A stretch of DNA of 64,000 nucleotides from contig JAYEVF010000033.1 in assembly GCA_036346355.1 (NCBI GenBank), forward strand, positions 372,001 to 436,000, given 5' to 3'. The position numbers and the translations under genes are program-made. Shown piece by piece: positions 1 through 12,700 of this stretch. Below the pieces are notes generated by a model. The model had not been told where the DNA came from. It did not search any database and saw nothing but the letters and a program-made list of their open reading frames with translations. The DNA comes from Rhipidocladum racemiflorum. Its lineage: Eukaryota > Streptophyta > Magnoliopsida > Poales > Poaceae. Each line of letters begins with the position of its first letter. Within the stretch, counting starts at the first letter, position 1.

Positions 1-1382
1 TGCATCCGCTTTTGGATAAGGTCGCGAACAGGTTGGCAGGATGGAAAGGCTCGCTGCTATCTAAGGCAGGAAGACTTGTACTGGTAGATGTTGTTATCAC
101 TGCTCTGCCGGTCTACCACCTCACCGTATACCCGATCTCTGCTTCGGTGATCAAGAAGATTGATAGAATGCGCAGGAATTTCCTTTGGAGGGGGGACTTA
201 CAGTGCAAAGGAGGTCACTGCCTTGTCAACTGGAAAAAAACTTGCAGGCCTAAATCCCTAGGTGGCTTGGGCGTTAAGCATTTCGACGCTTTTAGTAGGG
301 CCCTTAGGTTGCGATGGCTATGGTTCCATTGGAAGGAGCCTAGCAGACTCTGGCAAGACATGCCAATCCCGTGCTCAGATGTTGATGCGGCACTCTTCAA
401 CGTAAGCACGGCCATTACCCTTGGGAATGGAGAGATGGCTCGCTTCTGGACTTCCAACTGGCTGCATGGCTCGTCTCCAAGCCTCATCGCTCCACATTGC
501 TTTCGACTAGTCCGAAGGAGAAACAAATCAGTGAAGCTTGCTTTAGCAAATAACAGCTGGATGATCCCTCTAAAGAAAATCTCTACTACCATTCAGCTTC
601 AAGAGTTCCTCACTCTGTGGAGTCTACTGCATGACATGCACTTGCAGCCGGATGTCCAAGATGAGATCTCATGGCGCTGGACTGCAGATGGCCATTACTC
701 GGCAAAGTCAGCTTACAGGGCACAATTTCTTGGGTCTTTGGCTGATCCAAATTACTCACTAATCTGGAAAGCCAAAACCCAGAATAAGTGCAGGTTCTTC
801 GCTTGGTTACTGCTTCAAAACAGGCTCCAAACCGCGGATAACTTAGCCATCAAGGGCTGGCCCCACAGTCCGATTTGCTGTCTCTGCGGTACAGGGGAAG
901 ATTCAGGTACCCATCTTATGCTGTCTTGCCCTTTTGCAAAACAGATCTGGTCCCATCTCTTCAACCGGTTGAAGCTGCAACCGGTGCCACAGCTGTCGCT
1001 AGGCGCTTCGGGGACTTTGCCTTCTTGGTGGCACCACATCCACAAGGCTACTCCCAAGGGGCAACGCAAGAGTTTGGATGGCACGATAATCTTCGCCTTC
1101 TGGAACATCTGGAAGGAGCGAAACGCGCGCATTTTCAATAACCAGTACTCCCTGGTGTCGTCAGTAGTGCACCGGATTTTCCAAGACATCGCTTCCTTCA
1201 ATCTGGTTTCGCAAAATGATCTAGCGCTTTAACCGCTTTGTAGGGTTCTCGGTGATGGTTGTTTTTGTAGCTTGTTGTTTCAAGAGCTTTTTTCGTTCTT
1301 TGTACATGTTTTTTTGTACTTTCGAACTTCTTTCTGCTTAATTGATCAGGCAGCGCTCCTGCCTTCTATTCGAAAAAAAAAA
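1..1382 (+). mobile_element. 3' end of an L1-type (non-LTR) LINE retrotransposon
   Basis: The left edge of the window cuts the element. What remains is the end of ORF2, a short 3' untranslated region (1233-1372) and a terminal A-run at 1373-1382. A run of A directly after the untranslated region is the normal end of a LINE that integrates by target-primed reverse transcription. The sequence just after the A-run (from about 1383) matches a dispersed repeat seen again near 50.0 and 51.4 kb, so the LINE probably inserted into a copy of that repeat. The 5' end and target-site duplication lie outside the window. Confidence 0.9.
3..1232 (+). CDS. LINE ORF2 C-terminal part with zf-RVT domain (partial)
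   Basis: This is about 409 codons of the C-terminal part of an L1-type ORF2 protein (endonuclease/reverse transcriptase), open from the window edge to a TAA at 1230. The stretch WKGSLLSKAGRLVLV near the start is typical of the region just after the reverse transcriptase core in plant LINEs. The zinc-binding zf-RVT motif is visible as ICCLCGTGEDSGTHLMLSC, with its Cys/His residues in place. The reverse transcriptase core and endonuclease would lie upstream of the window. No stop or frameshift is seen in the visible part, so this copy may be fairly young. The reading frame continues upstream of the first in-frame TTG at position 12, so the true start is not in view. Confidence 0.88.
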   Translation, partial: HPLLDKVANRLAGWKGSLLSKAGRLVLVDVVITALPVYHLTVYPISASVIKKIDRMRRNFLWRGDLQCKGGHCLVNWKKTCRPKSLGGLGVKHFDAFSRALRLRWLWFHWKEPSRLWQDMPIPCSDVDAALFNVSTAITLGNGEMARFWTSNWLHGSSPSLIAPHCFRLVRRRNKSVKLALANNSWMIPLKKISTTIQLQEFLTLWSLLHDMHLQPDVQDEISWRWTADGHYSAKSAYRAQFLGSLADPNYSLIWKAKTQNKCRFFAWLLLQNRLQTADNLAIKGWPHSPICCLCGTGEDSGTHLMLSCPFAKQIWSHLFNRLKLQPVPQLSLGASGTLPSWWHHIHKATPKGQRKSLDGTIIFAFWNIWKERNARIFNNQYSLVSSVVHRIFQDIASFNLVSQNDLAL

Positions 1383-1511
1383 TTCCCTGTTGAAATTTCA
1401 CCATTTGAAAATTTTCAAATCGAGTTCAAATTTTCCAAAATAAAAGTTTCAATTATGGAGTTTGAAGGTTTTCAATTCACCGGTTTGAAAGATGAAATAG
1501 ATGATCTTTGA
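1383..1511. repeat. Fragment of dispersed repeat unit R (part b)
   Basis: About 70 bases here (TTGAAA, TTTTCAAAT, CAAAATTTTCC and a shared TTTCAATTATG) match the blocks at 49.98-50.05 kb and 51.38-51.47 kb. The copy is short and starts right at the A-tail of the LINE. No coding content was recognised. From about 1512 to 1739 I see nothing recognisable. Confidence 0.6.
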
Positions 1512-1739
1512 AGTGCGGGAGGCGCGCGGTGGTGGAAGAGGACGATAGTGTGGGAAGCTACGGAACATACACGTGTCGCACGGGACTATGTCCATGAGTT
1601 TTGATGCAAGTGGTTAACCATAAATTAGCAAAACCTTTCCTTTAGCACTAGCGCTCGAATTTCTATATTTGCATGGGTTCACTCTCCATCTTCAACTTTT
1701 AATGCACATTCTAGCCAGCTCGCTAGTTCAACTTTTATA

Positions 1740-4700
1740 TGTTCTGGGACCCCAGATCTACTATCCAAAATCCCCTGTGTATTTCTGTACTTGTCTCAGA
1801 TCAACGCTAGTACACACAATACATAGTGATGAATCATAACCGTACATAACAGAATATTAAGATAAATACGAAGTACCGGCCCAAAGTCCACTTAAGTCTA
1901 CAACAGCGGAAACAAAAACAAAAAGGTAAGCCAAATAACTCCACAGGCAGACAACTGGGGAAACGCGCGCCTAGTCTTCGTCCGCCTTCAGCAAACTCAT
2001 ATGCGTAGAACTCGCCATCTTCCATAGCATCTTCGAAAGCTTCTGATGATGAAATTGAGTGTAGCACGTGAGTACAAAAGTACTAAGCAAGTCTGGTAAA
2101 GATGCATTATGTAGGGCTTTCTAAAGATGGCTTAATATAGTTCTTTTGCTCAAAGCCAAATTTTAATAAACATTACTAGTATTAATTTCCACAAAGCAGT
2201 TTTAACAATTATTTTTATAACTGAAATTATTTAGAATTCTAGTAAAGGCTCTAGCCACCAACACTAGTATACAGGCTCTATTCGCACATTTAAAAAGATC
2301 ATGATTAACCAACACATGACTCCATCCATCATGACTTAGAACAGGTTCCAACCACCTGACTGGCTCCAATCGCCAGGAACACATCCGGGAGTTCTAACCA
2401 ATCTAGGATCCCAAAATCATAGTTTTAAAACCAAAAACAAAGTCTACCAATATGAAAGCATTCGTCGCCCACCCTTGACCGTAGGCACGGCTATTCGAAT
2501 AGTTTTACACTCTGTAGAGGTGTATAGCTTTACCCACAAGACATGATCGTCTCTTGTTACCATGCAATTAACATACTTCCTTTGGTGTGTTAGCAGAGAG
2601 ATCATGATAAGGCCTTTACAATGCAGCAATCTAACCCGACTCACCCGCTAAGGTTTCACCGCTGTTAGGGTTCCATCCACCCAGTACAGAAGCCCCCTCT
2701 TGCGCCGTGTGGGAAAAACAACTTGCCTTCATCCGGCACCCACATTCCACCATCAGGCGAGTTTAAGTTATATTATTACAAATTATTTAGCTAGGTCGTA
2801 CCCATTTAGACATGTGGTTGTACTGTTGTGCTTAGAATAGACAATCATAAGCATCGGTCCTTAACTGACTTGGGAGGTACTTGCACATACAAAGACTAGT
2901 GCTCCATCCACACCCGTCAAACAAACCAATCCTCCCAAGTACAAACCATTTTTATTTTGCAAACACAGCAGCATACAATGCTACAGTTTTCTAAACATGC
3001 TTTTAAAAATATTTCACCACAATCTTCCCCATAGGCATTTTCATCAATTATCAACTAAGCATCAACTAGCGTACTAAGCAATATGTCATACATGATATCA
3101 TACAGAAAATCCTATAGTTACAAAGGTATGGATTGTCAACAGCAAGGTAGTCACATCAAGTTGGATTAACTCTCAACCTAATCTTTTAATATTATTTTTT
3201 ACATAAATTAGCAATGCAATTTGTAAAACATTTATAAATCATGGGATCAACGTGCGTCAAGAAGGGTCTTGAATTTAGATGAATTTAGGAATTTAAATGG
3301 ATCAATTTGGAGTTCGGACGAACAAGATATGAGCATTTGAATTCTCTCGGATTGAAAATTGGAAAACGAGAAATATTCCGAGAATCTTTTGTTTTTCTCC
3401 ATTTTATGAAATTCCCTCCCTCTCTCTCTATGACTTGTGGGGCCCGGTTATCATTGGCTCAAGCCTTCTTCTTCCCAAAACAAAACAGAGGAGGAGGAAG
3501 CTCCACTGTGCGCCGGCGAGGAGTAGGGCGGGGTGGCGGTGGGGCGGCGCACGGAGCAGCAGGCGGTGGTGACCACATGCGGCGCCGGCGAAGGGGGTGG
3601 CGCCCGTGGCCAGGTAAGGCGCGCGCGAGGAGAGGGCAGCCAGCCAGTCGACCGGGGCCGGGAGCCGGTGGCGGCAAAATGCGCATGACGCAGGGCTGGG
3701 AGGGCATCACACAACGATGGACGATGGATGGGGTAGGGGCGGTAGGGTGGGGAGATGGTGGGGCACACGGTGGGCGAGGGCGGCGAGGCGACAAGGAGGC
3801 CGGTGGCAGTCAAAATGGCCCAATGGCATGGCCCCCAATTTCACGCAAAGATGCTAAAATTTGCAAATCCAAAAGAAGCACCGCGTAGAGCATGACAAGA
3901 TGAATCTATGGCTAAAAGGAATTGGGTTAGATTGTACCGAGTTGAGAGTAATCGACGACGAACGGAGCTCCAACCGGCGACTTTCAAACGCGAAATCCGA
4001 AGTCAATTCTTGACAAAATCTGAAATTTCTTCAGGGGTTATGATCGTGGCAACAATGCGTACAAAGTGACGCAAACGGAACTTCATTTGACTCACCGAAT
4101 CAAAAAGTTGGCTCGGTGATGCCCTTGGACGACATCCAGCGATGGTTTTCGCAAGCTTTGGAGATGAAGGATTTGCGGGAACAGTGGGGAACGGTGAGCA
4201 CGGCGTGGAGGAAGACGAGACGCAACTATAGGAAGTGGAAGCACGCGAAAAGGTTGAGAAACGGCCGAGTTATGGTGTGGGCATTAAAACGGCATTGGGA
4301 GCTAATTACGACGGTTTCGCTGGGGTTTAGGCAGGGGGTGGTAGGGGATTGATTCCTCTCATCAAGATCTTCGCAATGCTTCGTCTCCCACATGATTTGG
4401 TGGTGTATTTTCGAAGATATGAGAGAAGAAAGAGAAGGTAGCCATTACCATGCACATGAACTTGAGGTTGAAGATAATGAATAGTGTTGTAACATCCTTA
4501 AAAATAAAAGAAAGTAAAAATAAATTAAAATTTCTAATTTATTTTAAACTGAATTTTTAGTATTTTGTGGACTTCTTCGAACCTTGTTGCACAAGCAAAA
4601 CTTTCTATTTTGTCTTCAAATGGAATCTTAACCTTGTGTATCAAAAACCAATTTAGCACAAGATCAAACATAAAATGTATTTAAATCCTACATTACCTTT

Positions 4701-7700
4701 ATATCATTTCTACAAATTTTCAAAAGGATTTAAATATATTTGTTGCTTAAAAAAAATCAAAAACAATTTTGACTAATTGGAGCAAGACAAACAGTAAAGC
4801 TTCTGAAACCCCAATGAGCTAATAAAAATGCTCACTTCAGACATTTCCAAACTTAAACATTCCATCTCTAATCTTGAGCGAGACCAATGCAATCAAAACG
4901 TTGATTTATCATCTACCAAATCAAGCAATTTTCAAACAAAAAGGACTCAGTTCAAGCTTTTCTAACATGATCAATTGCATTGCTATTTGGAACGAAGCCA
5001 AATGCATTGCTAACAAAAGAAATTCAGAACTTCCAAGGCATTTAAACATATGGAATGGATTGCTCAATCGATCCACCAACCAATCTAAGTGACCTTTTTC
5101 AGACAATTTCTACTCGAACATATTGTCACCACTCTAAGTTAGTTTAAATGCGTTCCACACAGCACTCAAACCCTACCAACACAAGGTCTTCAGAAGAAAT
5201 CTAATGGTCCAATCAACTATTCGGGCTTGGTGGATCAGTGAACTAACCAGAGTAAATGGGATTGATGAGAGATACAAATTCCAAGTTCAAATAATTCATT
5301 ACCAAGTTGAGCTAGAACAGATGCATTCAACTTCACCCAAAAGACTTACCAACTTACATTATTCAGACCTAATTGGACCAATGCAATGCCTGAACTCGAC
5401 ATAACACTGAGCCAATCAGAGAGTATGGCAATTGTCAGAATTCGCTGGGACAGAGCAATGCACAGGATTGAAACCTGAAATCTGATCAAGCATCAGACAG
5501 CGATTGGATGTTCGATTGCAGCACTTCATTTTCCAAGTCTGTTCACCCAAGATCCTCATATCACATTGAGCCAATCCAATACTAGAACCTGACCATTCAA
5601 GTTACTGATTCAGCAGCTCTCTGAACCAATCAAGTGCCCAAGGTAGACTACTCACTGCACCAACCAAAATAAGGAAGCTTCTGTCAGTATTGAGCATTGG
5701 GTAGTTTGGCTGGCACAATGCGCATGGTTGAGCTCCATCACCTGAATTCCTGCCATGGCATCCCCGAACACCCAAATCCCGGTTTTGGCGGCGCCAAATC
5801 CGCTGGGAGATCAACGCCACTGTCGTTACCTCCTTGACCAAGAATCCATCTACCCGTTGAGCTGACCTCCCTTGGCTTACTTAAACCACACCACGATCAC
5901 CCCTCGCACCCTACACTGCCCTGCTCATCCTTGACCCGAAGGCTCGCTCACCTCACTGAACTTCGCCGGCCAAAACACAGAGCGGAGCAAGCCAAGGTGA
6001 TTCATCTACTCCAGTGAGTTTCACTCAAATCCCTCCTACCTTGGGCATCCCTATCCCTCACTGATCATTCCTCATCAATCAACTTCAGCTCATAACCGTT
6101 CAATCGCCGCCGCATCGGCCATCTTCTTCCCCACGGCCGGCGCACGGCGCCAGACTTCCCCGGTGCTTCTCCCTCGAAATGGGTTATTGAATCAGGACCT
6201 CCACCACCCACTGATGCTCTCCGACCGTTATACCGGGCTTCGACGCCGCCGTAGCTCCCCCGCGCCGCCGCTTTCTTCTCCAAATTCGGCCGCTCGGTGC
6301 TGCGCTTGCTCGGCCAACCCCCGGCCCTATAAGGTAAGGAATCGAACTCCCCTTAGTGCAAGTATGCTCACGGACCCCTCCCTCGGGCTTCGACGCCGCC
6401 CTTGCACCATCACGGCCAACCGCCACCATCGCCGCCGCTCACCTCCGCCGCGGCCTAACTCTAGCCGGCTTCAGTCCAAATTAACCTGCGCCCTAGCCTC
6501 ACCGTCACCCACTCTTGCTTCCCCCACCGTCGCCCAGCCGCCCCCGGCCTCCGCTCGCCGCCGGCGAAGCCGCCTCCTCCACGCCCTGTTCTGGCTCACT
6601 GCCAGGTGGCCCTGCCTTGTCAGTTCCCCCACACGCCAAGTACAGTTCAAGCCCATGACGAAATACGTTTTCACTAGTTGAAGGCGTATTTCCTATTTAG
6701 ACCATTTTCCAAAACCGAAAGCATACAAATGATCATAACTTTTGCATTAAAGCTCCAAATCAAGTCAAACCAATTTCTAAATTTGTGTTAAATTGTTAAG
6801 TTTCTGAATATCTAAAAAAAAAATTAATTTTGTTCACTGTACAGTATTTAAATTTCAAATTTAAACTATAGGTCTAATATGTGCTCCATATAAATTTTTT
6901 GCAAATGATCCCCAAAATTGATGAAAACAATTTTAATGTGTTCCTAATGTCATTAGGTTTACAAATATACAAAAATATTTATATTTGGACTTAGTTTGTA
7001 CAAAATTTATGAATAGGTCCTTTTCAATATGTTAAAAATTGAAATGCTTATATCTAGTGCATTTAAACTTCAAATTTGGTAAAACGAGTTTTGATGCTCT
7101 CATGAAATGATACTCTCTCTGTTTAGACTTGTTTAATCATAGTTCAATGGCGTCATTTCATGTATGATATAAGGTTTAAATAGGTTATCCATGAATGAAT
7201 AGTGTTAGCAAATTGCATTAAACTTAAAAACTAATACCTAAACATTTGAAGCATCATAATGATAGGATCTATAACATATTGAATGAATAGATTAATTAGC
7301 TTAGATCTTCTACCTCATGTACTTTAGTTACCTTTAGTCAAAGTGCATAGTAGTTCATCAAGTATTAAAGCATTGATAGCTTTGCAACCAAACTTCGGTA
7401 TTGTAAAATTAATCTTCTAAACCTTCTAAAATCTTAGAACCTTATCTTTGTAATATTACTGTGGTTGAACCTAAATTGTAATCATTTACCATTAAAGAAT
7501 ATAAGAATAAAGTTTAACAAAACTTTAAAATGTGAATAAACATAACTATTGCATTCAAAGTCAAGTGGTCTAAATGAACTCAAATATTGGTAAGACTAAT
7601 TTGGTTACAATCCTAATGTCACATAGATTTCAAATATGTTAAAAATATTTAAGTTTTGCCTTAATATGCCGTAAATGCTTATTAGTCAAAGTTTCGATAC

Positions 7701-10700
7701 TTGAATAGTTCAAATAGTCGTAACTTTCGCAAACAAACTTAAAATTTGGTGAAACCAAACCCTAGGACTTTTAAATGTGATACCCTTCCTAGTTACGCGA
7801 AAGTAATTCATATTTTCGTAATATTGAACTAAACCCATATAAAGCCGTAATGCTCTTTTATATGAAAGACATCACGGGTAGAAGTAAAACATCCCGGAAC
7901 TAATTTTAAAACGCTTTTTGAGACACCCCCAATTAATGCCAGCAAAATGAGCAAACTTAGAATGAAACTTGATCCTATTAGTGTTACCTTCGTGATCATT
8001 TAGACTATTTCGACAATTAATAAAGTAAGTTGTCTATATGCTAGAACCTGTACAATTAGTTTATAAACACTCTACAGAGTGTGTGCTACCATGTTCTAGA
8101 AAGATATTTTATTTTTAACTTACTTTCCATCTAAATCCTATTAGCACAACAGGCCTAATTGTTATGAAAGTTAGTAACTTGCTATTGGAATAGTTGGACT
8201 TATTAAACCCTAAGGTAAAATGTTTCTGTCACTAGAATCATCATATAATCATGTAAATGTAACCTCTAGCCCTATCCTCTAAACCCAACTTATATAAATC
8301 AACTTTTGTGCAAATTATACTTAAGACTAAGTATTGTTCACATGAACACTTTTAATCTTAATTGTATTAATCCAAACAATCTTAGCTTCTTGTATTTGAA
8401 AATGAAAATAATCATATACGTAATTTTGGCCCCTTGAATTCGTAAATGGTAACTTTCGTTAAACACGATTTTATGTTCTGCACTAGTTGGACCCAAACCC
8501 TAACCTCCGCCAAAGCGCACTATCGCACTTGTTTTCCATGAATGGTTCTATTTGTGAATATATTCGACTTCTTTTTACCACATGTATTGTATGTTTACTT
8601 GTTTTTCTTTCTTTTCTGGATTTGGATGTTGCTTCGCTTTTTATACGGCGTGTAGACACCGACGCTCCAGATACTATTGCAGATGACTCCGACTTCACTA
8701 CTGAATTCAACAAGCAAGGCAAGCACCCTCCTTTGACCATATTGAACCCACTATTTTAAGATAGTTTACTTTGTTTGTCAAAATTATTATGCATGCGCTA
8801 TGTTCCTTAAACTTGCTATATTGTGGGATGCGGTAGAACTAAACCTAGATTGTGAGATTACCTCAATTATTTGTTGACATGAGAACATTGGAAACCCTGG
8901 GTTATGGTTAGACAAAATGTAATGTCAAATGGGTATACTCGATTAATTATTTGCACATGCTTAGTATACTCTAGTAATGGGATCTCGAACGATTGGTTAT
9001 GTTGTTCGTGATAAACACTGAAAAACCTGTTAGAATTGAGAAAGACAAATGTCTCATAATTTAAAAGGTTGGATACGACAGTAAAGGATACTGGTAGTTT
9101 GATAAAAATGAAAATAAAACTATTATTTGACACGGGCGGATTATGGCAATAGCCGGTTGTGTAAGCTTTAACTTACATGTAGTGTAGGGGGAGTTTCCGC
9201 CTGGGTCAGTTAAGGACCGAACATAGTGTTGCATAATCCGGGAATTACCGTACAACCACAATTGCTATTTATGGGGTAGCCTCAACCTACTAAGTTATTT
9301 AAAACTGGCTTTGCACATTGGGAGGTCGAAGTAGCACAAGCCTTAAGCCCTTTCGAGTTGGCTTGTAAGGGGCTTCCACATGGACTTGTGGGTAATTGCA
9401 TACCGATGCAACGGTGTACGCCTCACTATGGGAAGGAACACGTGTTCTTTATCTCGCGTAATGAGAATTTATATCATCCCAAATTTTTGTTCCTACCATA
9501 GTAAGGATTTAACGTCACTGGGCTGGTGTAAAGTCAGGATTAAATAATGTAACAGTTGTGTATGATTTTCCTCACGGCACACCTAAGGAAGTGTGTTAAT
9601 TTGCAATGCACAAAGGGAAAATCATTATTTGTGGGTAAAGTTGTACAACTCTGCATAGTCTAAACTTTTCGAAAAGCCGTTCCCATGGTTATGGGAATCT
9701 TGGTGCACTGACACTAGTTAGAGTTTTGGTGTTTTCATAAAATGGTTTGGAAACTCAATGATGGTTGGAAAAAGTCTTGTTAATATGTTGTGGTCAATGG
9801 AAGATGTTGACGTCAATGGAATGGGAATGAACGATATTCTACCCACAATCATGGAGGATTGTGAGGTTGTTATTATTCTTATTCATACTTGTTATTTACA
9901 TATCTGTCAATTGCTTTACAAATTACGCTTGCAATCTATTATTCTATATTTACAATTCAATTTCGCTTTATGCAAAACAACTTAGTAGCTTCTCCATGAC
10001 ATAGCCTGCATTTACTATATACATTTGTGATACACTACAAGTCTTGCGAGTGCATATGTGTACTCAACCTTGCTATTGTTGATATTCAGAGAATGAAGAG
10101 AATAAGTACTTCGATCCGGACGCAGAATACGGGGACTTTGCTAACGAATCTTTCTAAGGTTTATACCTTGTCAGTTGCCTGTGGATATTTGGGCAAGGCA
10201 TACTGCCAAGTATTTGTATCTTCCGCTGCACTCTATTTGGCGTGTTGGCCTTATTGTATGAAACTTAATCCTATCAATGTATTTGAGAACCCTTGTATGG
10301 ATGTGATGACAATGTTGTAAATGTGCGTACTAGCCACTGATCATGGGACTAATACTGTGTGCACATAGGAATCCCTCTTGGTATTCTACGCCATTAAAGG
10401 GAGGGTTCCGACAAGTGTTGGGTTAATGGGTTTGACCTGTTAGGGAGAATTGATGAATTTCGAATTTTGAAAGATTTTGGAATTTGAATGGAATTCCATA
10501 TGAGGCTTGGAATGAGTCTTTGAATTGATATAAGATTTTCGGATTTGAATTTTCCTGAGGAAATAGAATTAGGAATTGATTTGGATTAAAATAATGATTC
10601 TCCAGATGAAAATGAAATAAATTCCATTTTCGGATATATAAGGATGCCAGGATAATTAGAACACCGAAGAAAACCCAAATCTTTGAATTAATTAATTTTT

Positions 10701-10730
10701 GACAAAAAAGCCAAAAATGGGGATGTTGCA
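1740..10730 (-). mobile_element. Ty3/gypsy-type solo LTR, minus strand, split by a nested LTR
   Basis: Read on the minus strand, the element starts TGCAACATCCCCATTTTTGG at 10730 and ends in CCCAGAACA at 1740. The parts 1740-4487 and 10414-10730 both align by eye with the complete LTR at 28345-32719: shared blocks include the region around AATCCCCTGTGTATTTCT, the CTACCA-TATGAAAGCATTC segment, and the final GGATGCCAGG segment. The piece between them is a separate solo LTR. Without that insertion the element is about 3.06 kb. It holds no protease, reverse transcriptase or integrase, hence solo LTR. I found no clear target-site duplication (TTATA at the left, TATGC at the right). The open frames in its GC-rich part at 3.4-3.9 kb look like chance. 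Confidence 0.75.
4488..10413 (+). mobile_element. Very long solo LTR (5.9 kb) with TSD AGTGT
   Basis: The block starts TGTAACATCC at 4488 and ends GGGTTCCGACA at 10413. The five bases AGTGT at 4483-4487 are repeated exactly at 10414-10418. It interrupts the older minus-strand LTR. I found no internal second copy of its start, no primer-binding site and no pol domains, so it reads as one LTR left after recombination. It has an AT-rich left part, a GC-rich middle (5.9-6.6 kb) and an AT-rich right part. At 5.9 kb it is long even for grass gypsy LTRs, so an unrecognised insertion inside it is possible. The superfamily is inferred from the TGTAACAT start only. Confidence 0.8.
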
Positions 10731-10740
10731 TATGCGCTGT

Positions 10741-11690
10741 TAGTTTGTACCAAAAAAACTCAATTGTTTACACTCCACTCCAATTATGAACTTCCCATTT
10801 TCTATAAATTGTATTTATGCATCAACAAAATGTTATTTGTTTGAAGTTCCAAACGGAGAACCTATTTTAATGTATGTGACTCTCACCTTGAGCGGTAGGA
10901 ATATTTGATATGGTGGGTATCACATTTGTTGAAATGAAGAGTAAAGAAAAACGTGACACAATATGTTTAATTATTTTAAAGAAGTCCTATGCCTAAGTAG
11001 GACTAGCTATCGAGCTTAACGAGCTATTATCGAGCTTATTTCGAAATTGACATAGTTTGATATAGTCATTTTATTTACCATTTAAGCGGTTATTTCAAAT
11101 TCGAGCCAAAGCCACTATTAATTCGAGCCTCGTTAACCTTTTTCGTTCGAAATAGACTCACTTTCTATTTTTAACCCATTGACTATGGTAATCAAAACAA
11201 TCTTGATTTGAGCCTTAATAAGCTTTTTTTTTTTTTTTTTTTTTGCTAGCTCTGGCCACAAGTTATAACAAGTATTTTGACTCGACACGAAAACATAAAA
11301 ATATTACAGGATTGTGGGAGTGGTTTGGGGAAATAACTCTATGGACATGTACAATGGATATCCTTAGCAAAAGAATGCTGTTTTTTCTTGCTACACATGA
11401 TAAATAATGTGCTAATTTTGTAGCATCCATATTTGAGTAGGCACCGGTGCATATGCATATAACTACCTCTAAAATAGATAGTATAATAATCTAAACACCT
11501 ACAAAGATGTGCGTGTCTTAGAGGACATGACTTACATGAATGCTTGATGATTTGACTATATTGTCTCTTTAAGCTCCTACATAAAAGCAATTTGCATTGT
11601 GCATGCAGTAATATCCTTGCTATGAATATTCTTAGAATAATTGAGAGAGGTATAGTTGGAACGGTAACTCTAAATGCCAACAAGTGAAGA
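10741..11690. repeat. Dispersed repeat, partner of 21054-21512
   Basis: Two blocks of this region match 21054-21512: one around CATCAACAAAATGTTATTTG, and one from CTCGACAC through TGTAGCAT to the CATATTTGAG segment. Between them, about 10993-11262 has no counterpart in the partner and contains a run of 21 T at about 11224, so either this copy gained a roughly 270-bp insert or the other lost it. No coding content was recognised. Confidence 0.7.
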
Positions 11691-11929
11691 AAAATAAGTA
11701 TTTAATGGTAAATCTGGGAAACATTAATAAATATAATTAATTTCCATTCAAGCTTTATATTTTTTTGAATCAGATTAAAAAAAAACTATTCGCACGATGG
11801 CTTGAATGGGGAAGTAATTGCAAAACAGATTTATTCATAGAACGTATATAATTTTAGTGTACGTATGTAACTATTTCTTTTATGAGGATATTGTCCTATC
11901 GTAGATAATATTTGGAGTGTTCTTTTCGT

Positions 11930-12072
11930 TTGTTCTTTTCTTCTTTTGAGCAGAGTCTTTCTTTCCTTTTTTTTTCAAAAAACAAAAGCATAGATGCAAA
12001 GAGAATATGTTGCACCGTGTTTAAACATCAGAGACTAAATTGAAAAGTGGATCAAATCCTAAGGTGTTGTAT
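11930..12072. repeat. Fragment of dispersed repeat unit R (part b)
   Basis: The sequence CTTTTCGTTTGTTCTTTTC followed by GAGCAGAGTCT, a T/A-run, GATGCAAAGAGA and AATCCTAAGGTG is shared with 49819-49965 and 51230-51375. The copy is cut on its right by the LTR fragment that starts at 12078. Confidence 0.75.
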
Positions 12073-12077
12073 CCCCT

Positions 12078-12700
12078 TGTAAGGATGAGGATGCCGACTA
12101 AAGAGGGTTAATATGCGGCTATAAAATTCTCTTCACTAAATAAATGCTAATTAAAGAAAGTTTAAGTCAAAACCTAAATAATATGCGGAAGCGTAAATCT
12201 AAAGTTTTGACAATTAAAACCTAAATCAGCTAGATTCACTAAGTGCACTAACTATCTATGTCTCTAACAATAATTTGCAATCCTAAATACATGCAAGCAA
12301 GCAATCAATTCTACGAACATAAATTGCTTGAATGTAAATAAAGAATAGAATGCAAATCACATAAGACACGATACTTTTTACCGTCGTGTTCGGAGATTGC
12401 CAGTCTCCCCTAATCCACGTTGATGTTAGCCCAAACACATTGGACTAACTCCATGAATTGAGCACCCACCTTGAATCCACTAGTGGTAGCTCTTTCCCCC
12501 TTAGGGTAGATGAGCTCCAACCTTCACAATTTGCCGGGCCCTCTAACAACTCGTTGAGATGGGCACAAATGTTGTCTTGAACTGCCAAAACAGCTCATGG
12601 TTGACAAGCTATTCCAGCTTGACTTGATCCTAAATTAAGCCAAACTGGAGACCATACTCAGGTCGAGCTTCAACATTATCAAGCTCACTCGGGATCAGCT
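12078..12700 (-). mobile_element. LTR fragment, minus strand, related to 54821-56397
   Basis: It begins TGTAAGGATGAGGATG and runs on through AGAGGGTTAATATGCGG. The LTR at 54821 begins TGTAAGATCGAGGATGAGCC and has the corresponding AGAGGGGGGTGAATAGG. Both read as the inverted end of an LTR whose plus sense would finish ATTCACCCCCCTCT...TTACA. The inner limit at 12700 is only approximate and no matching far end or target-site duplication was found, so the copy is probably truncated. Confidence 0.5.

Noticed and set aside
3307..3888. 193-codon plus-strand frame with Gly/Arg-rich sequence
   Set aside because: Inside a solo LTR, low-complexity GGCGGTGG-type sequence open in three frames on both strands.
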